64,000 nt of DNA from Puccinia triticina. Its lineage: Eukaryota; Basidiomycota; Pucciniomycetes; Pucciniales; Pucciniaceae. The position numbers and the translations under genes were made by a program. Below are positions 55,801 to 64,000 of this stretch, piece after piece (within the stretch, counting starts at the first letter, position 1; each line of letters begins with the position of its first letter). Where the stretch lies: positions 3,100,001-3,164,000 of the forward strand of contig NC_070572.1 of the NCBI RefSeq assembly GCF_026914185.1. The letters run 5' to 3'. The notes below the pieces were generated by a model. That model was not told where the DNA came from. It saw only the letters and a program-made list of their open reading frames with translations, and did no database searches.

Positions 55801-58800
55801 ATCCGGTGGTGGAACGTCTTGTATCAGGGCAATTGCCCCAGTCCGAATCAACGAAGGCTCTGACTCCGCTTGGCTTCTTGGTCCAGTAGGTGAGTCCAAC
55901 TTCTCGAGTTCCGCTGAGATATCGGAAAACCTGCACCGCTGCTTGGTAGTGCTTGATTCCAGGAGCTTCCAGATATTGCGATAGGGTGCTGACGGCGTAG
56001 GCGATGTCAGGCCTCGTCCAGATGCTCAGGTAGTTCAGTGAACCCACCAGCGCGCAATAGTTCACGCCCATTTTGCTGAATTCGGCAATTTCCGCTCTGC
56101 TAGCTTTCCTGAGATACTCTCTGGGGTTGAGTGGGCACAACGCCGGATGTAAGTTAGAAAGGCCAAACTCTTGCAGTTTGCGGTTGATGTACTGAGTTTG
56201 GTTAATTTGGATCCCGGTTTTGAGCCGATCGATGTTCATCCCCAGCAAGAATTCGGCGTCACCCATTTACTTGATGTCAAATTCCCTTTTCATTTCCTCC
56301 TTAAACACGGTTGGGTCATTGCTGATGATGACCAAGTCATCCACATGCGCGAATATCCAGGTGGCCGGCTTACCAGGTGCTGGTGTGCGCCAGAATACGC
56401 ATGGGTCCGACAGTGCCGCTTGGAAGCCAATGAGCTTGAGATAGTTTGACAGCCTCTTGTACCAAACAAGGGGGGCTTGGCGCAGGCCGTAGATTGCCTT
56501 CTTCAACTGGAGAACCGAGTTTGGCGGGCAGTCGAGGCCTGGTGGAGGCGTTAGCGTCACCTTATCCTCCAGGGGGCACGTGAGAAACGCAGACCGAACG
56601 TCTAGCTGATGGATCTTCAGTCCGTGATTAACGGCAAAGGACAACAAAAATCGAAGGGATGATGGTTTTCCGGTTGGCGCGTACTTCGCCTCGAAGTTCA
56701 AGCCGTGAGTCTGCTTGAATCCCTGCGCGCAGATTCGCGCCTTGAACTCCACCACTTGGTTTTCGGAGCCCAGCTTTTTTCTGTAAGCCCATGTTGAGGG
56801 AATCGGATCGTCGCTTTCAATTCTAGCTTGGACTATCCACACGTCGTGCTTCTGCATGTTGTTGATCTCCTTGAGTTCAGCCTCCTTCCATTGCTGGCTT
56901 TCCGGGCATGACATCGCCTGCCTGTGATTCTTCGGTTCGATCGACAGAGTGACGGTATAGGCCTGTTTCCTTTCACGCTTTCCGGTTACAATGTTGCGCT
57001 GATTGATGTCGCCTCTGATGATCTGCGACAAAGGGTCTGCCTCCCAGGGTTGGTCATCAGTGCCGTCGGTGCTGAGAGGAGTCGCTTCTTTGAGGTTCTG
57101 AAGAATTTGGTGGATTTCCGCCTGTTCTTCTCTTTCCTCAGCAGCTTCATCCTCCGGGTTTTGCTCCGCCGGAATTTCTTCATCTTCAAAGGGCAGTTCT
57201 TGGTCCGCGTTGAACACCGGCAGTCGATTGGCCCCAACGGGAATTCGACCACGATGTAGTGCTTTGCAGTCGGGGAAGGTGGTTTCGTCAAAATGCACGT
57301 GCTTCGCCATTATAACCTGTTTATCTTCAAGTCGAAAAATTTTGTACAAAGAATAGTCATTCTCGTAACCTAACAAAATTCCTTCCCATGATAGCGGGCC
57401 CAGCTTCGTTTCCCGATTCGGTTTTGGTTTGACGACCCATACCCTGCAGCCAAAGGGCCGAAAGAAATTCATGTTCGGGCTGACCTTGAAGAGCAGTTCA
57501 ATAGGCGATTTCTTGCTCTTCGACAGAGAGGGCAGGCAGTTAGTCGTCGCCGTTGCGGTTTTGATTGCCTCGCCCCACCATTCTGGGGCCATGTTTGCGT
57601 GCATCATCATGCATCGCGTCATGTCCAGGACCGTCCTGTTCGCCCGTTCGGCTATTCCGTTGTTCTGCGGGGTGTAGGGAGGCGCTACATTGTGTTGTAC
57701 TCCAGCTTCTTTCAGGAGTTCTCCCAGCAACCGGTTGCAGAACTCGCCGCCGCCATCGGTAATGAGCTTCTTGACAGCGTTGCCGGTTTGTCGCTCGAAC
57801 AAGGTTTTGAAGTCTGCAATTGCCGCCGCCACCTGAGTCTTGTCTTTCAGGATCGTCGTGTGTATGTACCCCCTGTGTTGGTCTACCAGGGTTAAGAAGT
57901 ACCTTGCCCCTCCATTTGTTGGTGGAGTAATCGGGCCCACGAGATCGCCGTGTATCACCTCCATTGCCGACGTCGTTGCTTTGAAGTGACCAGTGCAGGG
58001 CTGCCTTGTTATCTTGCCTTGCATGCAAGCGTTGCAGGCGTGGGTTATTGTGAGATCAAGTTGCTCCGGCACTGCTGTTGCTATTTGCTTGGAGCTGGCG
58101 TGTCCGAGTCTTGCGTGCCATTTCGAGAAGTCAGATTGATGCTTCTTTTCCGCAAGCAAGCCGACAGTTAGGTTGGCAGGATTGATGACTCCCTTGATTT
58201 CCAGCAAGTCATTGCTGACATCAACAGCAAACGGTTTGCCGTCGTCGATGCGGACCGCATAGCCACCTTGGTCCTGATGAACTAGCGCGCGCCGTCTCAT
58301 TAGCTGAACGAAGGACACCAGGTTGCGTGTCAGCTTCGGGACGTAAAGGGCATCGTGTAACGTCAGAGAGCCGCCATGCTCCAGGAGCAAGGTCGCCGTT
58401 CCTCTTGCAGTGGCAATCAGTTCGCCTGGCCCGCTTCCTGTCACTATTCCGATATGCACCGGTTCGGTTTCGCTGAAGTAAGCCAGTGAGTTCAGCATGT
58501 GATCACTGGCTCCGGAGTCAAGAATTGTTGTTTGCGAGTGTCGACCTGTTGTCGCGTTGAGGTGGTAACTAAACGACGGTCTGATGTCGTTGGTTGGTTC
58601 TCTGTCGACTCTCGGGTCCATGGCAGTGTGCAGTGATGTAGCCGCTTCTCTTGCCTTTTTCTCATCCTTGCGCTTCTTTTTGAGGATGCCGGGGTGGAGA
58701 GTCCAGCATTCTTCAGGCGGATGTGTAGCCGCCGGATTATGGCCGCCAATGCATCGAGGTGGATTGTATGGCTTCTTGCGTTTTGTTCCCGCGCTTCTAG

Positions 58801-61311
58801 CGGCAGGAGCGTTGGTAGCTAGGGCTGTCGTTGCTGGAGATGCTTCAGGCTGTTTCTCCTTGGATGTTTTTTCGAATCGACCAATCTCGCGAAGTTTGAC
58901 CAGGAGCATTTTGGGCTTTCCGAGTGCATTCAGATCACCAAACAGATTTTGCATCAACATGGGTCGCTTCTTTGTGATCCTGCTGATGACGCTGCAGCAT
59001 ATTACAAAGTCGGGTACCACCATCCCGAGGGAGTCGAATTTGGCGAGGCAGTCTTCTATTCCCTTGATATATTTGGCCATGTCGTCGTGGTATTGGGTGT
59101 CTTCCCAGCGAGCCCACACCTCGTATCCGGCTAGAATGGAGTCAGATGCGTAAACGGATTTGAACATTGCCCATAAGGCGTAGGGATTCGCAGCGTTATC
59201 CTTCTTGACTATAGTGTTGAAGACACCGTCCGTTAGGTTGGTGCAGAGGATGTTCGCTGTTTTTATCATTTTCCGTCTCATCTTGGCTGATGGGTCAGGG
59301 AGAGGAGGCTTGTCGATGAATCGCAAGAGATTGTGCTCGTCGAGTGCCATTCGGACCTTCCTTTCCCATATTTCAAAGTTATCGCCATTGAAGCGCGGAA
59401 CCTTCATTGAGGATTTTCCGTCATCGCTGGAGCTACTTGAGTCACCATCGGGATCGGCCATTTTCTTCTTCCTGCTTCCGATTTCCTGGGATTTTTCGAG
59501 GCCTGAGCGTCGAGACTGTAAATCTGAGAAAAATCAAGAAACTGGAAGTTTCATTCCATGAAGTTTAGGTCTTGTCTATTTACATTTACGCTTCTAGGCG
59601 GCAAGAGGAGAGATAAGAAATCTTCTTTACCTGGAAGCAGGTAGAGGGCCGCTGCTTGTTTTGGTGCGTGCTGTGGTTTGACTTTTGTTCTGCGGTTTTG
59701 CAGTCCGTCTTCTACAGTTCGGGCCGCAAGTCTTTGCTCTTGTTGGCCTAGCTGAGGCACGATGATTGAAACGTGTTGACGGGTTTATCTGTAGTTCAGA
59801 TTCGTCAACGTCAATCTTTTGTATCGCTATTGTCCTAGCTTAAGATGGATTGGGCTGCTCACCTCCTTTGGTTCCTTTTTGGTACGAGGCGGTGGCTGCT
59901 CCGATCTTGCTTCCGGGCGTTTTGCCTGTTGAAGCGGGGACTAGCAGTTAGCTTTATCCTTGTCAGTTATCCGGTAGGGAACTCAAGTACTCACCAGAGG
60001 TGTCTCTCGAGATCCTTTCCAGTAACGACGGTCGGCAGAGGTTATCTGTTTTTTCGACCTTGCTGCTCGTGTGATCGGTACCTGCTTTCATCAATTCGAT
60101 GCTATCAGTTTTCCCGGTCTCATGAGCAGCTTGGACTGCGGAGGGAGGTTTGCTTTGCTTGCCTTGCTCCGCAGCTGAGATGGGTCGCGCCATCCTTCTC
60201 ACTTTGTGAGTCAAGGGTTGGTCTCCCTGGTCTGCATTCTTACAAATGTTTCACAAACAGGTTTTACTTGCCTGACAACTGTTTGAAGTTTGTAAAATTT
60301 TGTCACTTGCTTGTCCAGTAAATTGAGATATCAGTTTATTGTCCTTATCAACATTAATTGAATTGAAGGCACTACCGGTAAATTAGCAAAAATACCATGT
60401 CAGATAGCTCCAAGTCCAATCATCTTACTGTATTTATATTGCAGTAAAAAATACATACTTCAGGCAATCTTGATCTAGTAATCCTTGTTGAATACTGCTG
60501 CATGATACTTGGAGTGGTGGAAAATTATCATCAAGAACCTTTTCAACTGGATTGGTTTTAGGTTGCTTGATCTGAAAAGTAACCCGTGCATCCTCTAGGG
60601 CATTGATACTTCCAGCCTAAAAAACAAGCTCAGAGTGAAATTAGAAAAGGAAAGTGCATTGGCTCATGAATCACCAAGCTATATATTTAGCAGAAAAAAA
60701 AGCAAACAAAACTTACAAGACCTTTACATTGAGTTACAATTGCTTTGATGGCATTTTCAAAATTTACCTGGGTTCTAATGATATCAAACAAATTGGTTGT
60801 ATAAACAGTTTGTTGACTGGTTACCCGGAATCATACTCATAGAAATTTTGCTTGACTCACATCAATGGAGGTTTACCACCAACCGGGACGCTTCTTAACC
60901 TATCATAAACTACCTGATGACAGAAGTAGATTCATCAGCTTCCAAACAAGGAAACCATTTAGAATTTCATTGGAATTTGCGCTCTAAACGAGGCCTTACC
61001 ACACAGCTTCCAGAAACCCTTTCAATGTGAGTTTCAATCTCTTGAATTACAGGTGGCGCAGCAGGCTGAGAGGACGGACTTCTGCCCTGGTAGATAACCT
61101 GTTTAAGTGCCCTAATTGAAACAAAAATTGAGATTAAGATAGTGCACAAATTAGTCAAAGAACTTCTGAGCCAGCCCCTGGATGTTGAAATCCATAGCTT
61201 CATAAGTAAGGCCGATGCAAAATTGGATATAGCAAGCTTACTGAGTGCAATCGTTTCCAGCGATTCTGGGGGCTTTTGTATCAGTGCTGCATTGTACACC
61301 GGTCTGGCCAG
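49893..61311 (-). CDS. Unrecognised multi-exon gene carrying a 10-kb copia in an intron
   Basis: Exons read from high to low: 61311-61242, 61197-61164, 61111-61000, 60913-60861, 60774-60717, 60616-60459, 60371-60272, 50238-50201, 50119-50062, 49985-49893 (stop TAG). All reading phases match. They give about 257 C-terminal residues, for example MDFNIQGLAQKALKQVIYQG, IQEIETHIERVSGSCVVVYD, NFENAIKAIVTQCKGLAGSI, LLQLFTSVVKTCKGQAGTVA and a basic end APKRK. Helical with scattered Cys; no family recognised. Introns are 44-101 nt except one of 10,033 nt (60271 to 50239) that holds the composite copia; without it the intron is 88 nt. That intron starts GCAAGT, a GC-AG intron. Upstream exons are not resolved: the frame before 61311 meets TGA and TAG. 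Confidence 0.6.
50305..50726 (-). mobile_element. Outer copia 3' LTR, 422 bp
   Basis: Plus-strand borders TGAGAAAAATC and GGACTAGCA. It differs from the LTR at 59525-59946 at two positions (near 50512 and 50649). It follows the end of pol after the nested element. Confidence 0.9.
53041..53330. repeat. Tandem duplications inside nested copia
   Basis: A 68-69-bp unit starting GTGTGCTTCCACCATCAGTC occurs at 53040, 53194 and 53263. The flanking CATTTGCAACTACTCACTCC is duplicated at 52927 and 53147. Further on, a block of about 180 bp at 53815 is repeated at 53996. Confidence 0.8.
54383..54560. repeat. About 53-bp tandem repeat, 3.5 copies
   Basis: AAGCCCTTCCGCGGTCCCCAG followed by AACCCAGACCCAGCC and GTTGAATGG is repeated with small differences before the 3' LTR of the nested copia. 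Confidence 0.8.
55067..59461 (-). pseudogene. Ty1/copia gag-pol polyprotein, single stop
   Basis: One frame of about 1,464 codons from ATG 59461 to 55067, interrupted once by TAA next to 56266 (..REFDIK, stop, MGDAEFLLGM). Gag starts ADPDGDSSSSS, with MKVPRFNGDNFEIWERKV. Protease LDSGASDHM. Integrase: HARLGHAS..CNACMQGK, core Asp in IHGDLVGPITP, Asp in ITDGGGEFCN, Glu in TPQNNGIAERAN, all intact. Reverse transcriptase: WAYRKKLG, DVRSAFLTCPL, catalytic FAHVDDLVII. RNase H: AFVDSDWGNCPDTRRSTTGY, STTEAEYKAFSD. All catalytic residues are present, so only the TAA (perhaps from CAA) disables it. Confidence 0.92.
59505..59524 (-). other. Primer binding site matching half tRNA-Tyr
   Basis: The minus strand reads GATTTACAGTCTCGACGCTC right after the LTR. 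Its complement GAGCGTCGAGACTGTAAATC is the anticodon-proximal 5' half of tRNA-Tyr (GTA), the same tRNA whose 3' half appears at 12113-12166. No 3' acceptor-type site follows. Confidence 0.7.
59525..59946 (-). mobile_element. Outer copia 5' LTR, 422 bp
   Basis: Starts TGCTAGTCCCC and ends GATTTTTCTCA on the minus strand, next to the primer binding site. Two mismatches to the 3' LTR indicate a recent insertion. Confidence 0.9.
59947..60244 (-). pseudogene. Duplicated pol 3' end upstream of the 5' LTR
   Basis: It copies 55055-55351 with three differences, all C/T or G/A, and encodes the same last 80 or so residues (ISAAEQGKQSKPPSAVQAAH, ending SSLPDN). Its outer end meets the target duplication, so it was integrated together with the element. 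The order pol-LTR-gag-pol-LTR is that of a partial tandem copy. Confidence 0.85.
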
Positions 61312-61596
61312 CTACAAGGAAGCCTGGAGCAGGTATCAGGCTGAGTACTGCAATGCAGACAGATTGGTAGCGTAGCATATCTTTCTTTTGATGGAGTGTC
61401 GAAGTTCGATGTCAATGAAGTAACGACCGGAGTTCAGTATTCTTTACCGGACTACAAGTTTGTAAATATTGGTTTCTATCGCCTGCAGACACAAATGCGT
61501 TAAGGACAAGAGGTGAGTTTTTGGCAGGCTGATCAGATGAGTTAGTACCGCTATGTCTCGCTATGTAGTACCTCCATTTCATGTATTGATGCTCTG

Positions 61597-61734
61597 TTAA
61601 GTCGCCACATCCACATCCTGTCCGACGCCGGTGATGGCTCGGCACCAGGGGATGACACCCGAGCCGGTTGCACCAGGTCCGAATCCATTGGTTTCTATCA
61701 CAACACGTTCCAATTCCTCACAACAGCCATCCAT
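61597..61734 (-). CDS. Cys-containing exon-like fragment
   Basis: A 45-codon frame (MDGCCEELERVVIETNGFGP, then PWCRAITGVGQDVDVAT) ends in TAA at 61597. The CC pair and G-rich turn are reminiscent of small secreted or hydrophobin-like fungal proteins, but too few cysteines are visible. It may be the last exon of a minus-strand gene. Confidence 0.25.
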   Translation of the reverse strand: MDGCCEELERVVIETNGFGPGATGSGVIPWCRAITGVGQDVDVAT

Positions 61735-61739
61735 GAAAC

Positions 61740-63857
61740 ATCAGTTCTGAAAAGGGGAGCAGAAACTACATCGGTGCTATCTTGCAGGGCATTGATTAGT
61801 CTAGGGGACTGGCCGACGGTCATTCTGACCAAATGTGTAAATAGATGCTTGGCGCCGGTGGTCCACCGTGCTCGAGATGATTCCCAAGCCAGGTACACCC
61901 AATTCATTAGCACTGTTCAAATTGGAGGGTGTTGTTTGCTGAGGAAGGCCAGAAAATTTGTGGAAATGTGGTTAATTTTGGTGTGAATCACACCTTCAAA
62001 TTAGCCTGTTCACATTGGATTTTTAGCATCATTTTTATCACATTTCCCATTGAAATTATTCAAATTTTTCAAGTTTTTCAGATTCTTCTGAAGTTTTGAA
62101 ACAATCATCTATGATGGTTGAAAAATCTACCCAAAATGCATAATAAAATCAAAGAAAATTAGCACCAAAGTTACCGATAGGACAGTTCACATCTGAGACT
62201 TTAGCTGATGTCACAAAAGTTTAGCGCAAAAAAGCCAAGTTTTTGAATGGGCATGCTGATGGTGTGCTAGCAGAGCTGCTAAAAACATAGACGTGAACCA
62301 TCCTAATAGGGGGGTTCACAATTGAAATTTACAAAACTTTGGGACCCATTTTAAGGTGTTTATGAACATTTTTTAAGAAATTTGATAAATTGCACTGATT
62401 GATCAGTATCACCTGCTGCTGTGCAATTTCCCAAAATTTTAAAATTTTGTTCATAAAGGCCTTAAATTTGGCTCCAAAGTTTAGTAAAATTCAATCATGA
62501 ACCCCCCTAATGTGAACTGGGCTATTGCTGTTTGCCAGTTTAATCTGATATAACATCAAATTTGACTGATTACAGCCCCATTCACCTCAGGCAAATTGGG
62601 TTCATGAGAAGCATGCAGGTTTCAGGATCCTTTATGCATTTCAGGTGATATAGTTCCTAAATTTCTGTTGCATATATATACAGGACAAGATTTCTGGATC
62701 ATGACATGTAAACAACGGGTGAAGTTACTCAAAATGATTTTGGTTGGCAACCAATATCATTTTGAGGTGTCTGCCTGCAAGGATCAGACGGTTGGTGTTT
62801 CCACTGGAATTTTCCTGGCAATCTACTGGAGGGCAATCCAAAAATATCACGGATTGCCAACCCCCTTCCAAATTGCTTTCAAATGCTATTTGGAATGGTT
62901 GCAGGCTGTGGCGGCTGGTGATTGGCTCAAAATGAGGACAACACAGATCACTCAGCCAAAAGAGGGGCTTGAAGTTTGAACCAGCACCATGTTGCTGATC
63001 CACCCCCACTGGAGCTACTTGACCACTATGCTAGACAACCCATACAATAAGGGGATTGAAAGTTGGTCATTTGTGACTTGCATGCACTTTTCCAAGTTGG
63101 TGTTCAAGGCTTTTCTTGATGACCAACTTGCAAAAAGATATTAAAAAAGGCTTAGGGGCTTGGTACAATGTGACCAGCATGCAATTTGGCAACTTGGTGC
63201 TCAAGAATATAATTGAACACTGACTTTCAAAAGTGCATGCAAGTTGCACTTGGCCAACTTTGAAACCCCCTGATGTATGGTGTAATTTGTATATATGAGC
63301 CTGCATCTGCAAGGCTTGATCAGTCATATACAAAAATGATCCAGGAAAAATCCAGGGAAAATAACGGAATGGAATTCCAATCTGTATTTCCTGGAATGCA
63401 GTCAAAACCTTTTCAACTTTGTTCCAATGTGAACCTTTTTTTTGGGTTTGGTTTTCACCCAAATTGCACTTGGAATGATTCCAGTCCTTCAACCATACTG
63501 GTGTGAGAATAAAGGATGGTTAGTGGGTAGAAATGACAAGTTTCAGCCTCCGTCAAGTATATGTTTATCCGGGCTGAGTGATTATCAATGTCTTGGCTCC
63601 GCACTGCTACATTCCGCTAGCCTTCAGCGCTCCGCAATGAGCCTGATCTATGGTGTAATACATAATATGCAAGTGGAAAAGCTCTGCGCTCCATAAGCAC
63701 AAGAATACACAATAGTAATCAATTATCACATAAGCAAGATAAGGGTTACATAAAACTCTTCTAATGCTTTAGTACATCCGTAGGTTGTAAGTACAGTAAT
63801 GAGTAGAAACTAAGATGATGAAAAAGGAAATAGAGAAGAGAAACCATGAACCTACAC
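61740..63857. other. No gene recognised
   Basis: AT-rich sequence; a run of similar frames in both strands around 62.7-63.0 kb reflects partial self-complementarity (AAAATGATTTTGGTTGGCAA near 62731 and complements) rather than genes. Confidence 0.4.
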
Positions 63858-64000
63858 CAACAGTGGGCCAGCTACATTAACTGTAGCGGAATTCTGCTAA
63901 CGTTTAGTGTAGCATTAGCGGAATTGTGCCGTCTCCACGCTAACGCTATGCGCACAGGGTGCGCAGCTAATTTAGCTGTTAGCGTAGATGCAAGCAATTG
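63858..64000. mobile_element. Start of a GCGTAGCG-family hAT-like MITE
   Basis: It begins CAACAGTGGGCCAGCTAC and is homologous to the reverse complement of the right part of 26685-27160 (shared GGTGCGCAGCTAATTTAGCT block near 63956). It runs off the window, so the second tip and duplication cannot be checked. Confidence 0.75.

Larger units (their letters stand above)
50305..60244 (-). mobile_element. Composite copia insertion, 9.9 kb
   Basis: Bounded by a 5-bp target duplication AATGT at 50300-50304 and 60245-60249. In its own (minus) direction the order is: a 298-bp fragment of the pol 3' end (60244-59947), 5' LTR, half-tRNA primer site, gag-pol, an antisense degenerate copia (55054-50731), and 3' LTR (50726-50305). 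The outer left end starts TGTAAGAATGC inside pol rather than at an LTR, yet carries the duplication, so integrase probably joined a recombinant cDNA. Confidence 0.85.

Overview
The window reads as transposon-packed nuclear DNA of a basidiomycete, most likely a rust fungus (Pucciniales). That placement is an inference from three things: several intron-dense genes with introns of about 45 to 110 nt, nested Ty1/copia, Ty3/gypsy and DIRS-like retroelements, and swarms of short non-autonomous DNA elements. Nothing looks bacterial, viral or organellar, and no intact tRNA or rRNA gene was seen.

Layout. 1-2.3 kb: LTR-like promoter pieces, a 43-bp tandem repeat and a large foldback element. 2.3-4.3 kb: a DIRS-like reverse transcriptase fused in frame to a copia integrase remnant. 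4.5-25 kb: one nested complex, namely a copia element with 132-bp LTRs that carries a gypsy element with LTRs of about 835 bp. A 13.8-kb inversion has split both, so their halves now lie on opposite strands. A 4.8-kb terminal-inverted-repeat (TIR) element and a hAT-like MITE (a short non-autonomous DNA transposon) are nested in it. 25-29 kb: foldback hAT-like element and a gypsy integrase remnant broken by a second MITE. 29.2-30.1 kb: RING-finger gene. 31.9-36.9 kb: a second copy of the large TIR element. 38.8-40.1 kb: a small multi-exon gene split by a third MITE. 40.5-42.2 kb: ZC3H15/Tma46 orthologue. 43.1-47.7 kb: CaMKK/Sak1/Ssp1-type protein kinase, convergent with the previous gene. 49.9-61.3 kb: a multi-exon gene whose 88-nt GC-AG intron has been inflated to 10 kb by a nearly intact copia element, which itself contains a degenerate antisense copia. 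The window ends inside another MITE.

Functional reading. The host genes are two housekeeping or signalling genes (a ribosome/GTPase-associated CCCH zinc-finger protein and an upstream SNF1/AMPK-type kinase), a probable membrane RING E3 ligase and two or three unrecognised genes. All retroelement coding regions are disabled, mostly by single TGA codons. The youngest insertion is the copia at 50.3-60.2 kb: two mismatches between its 422-bp LTRs, one stop in about 1,464 codons, and intact 5-bp target duplications.

The most unusual signals are: the reconstructable inversion; primer binding sites matching anticodon-cleaved half-tRNAs (tRNA-Tyr and tRNA-Met); and repeated islands made almost entirely of one short word and its reverse complement, several of them inside hAT-like MITEs with 7-8-bp target duplications.
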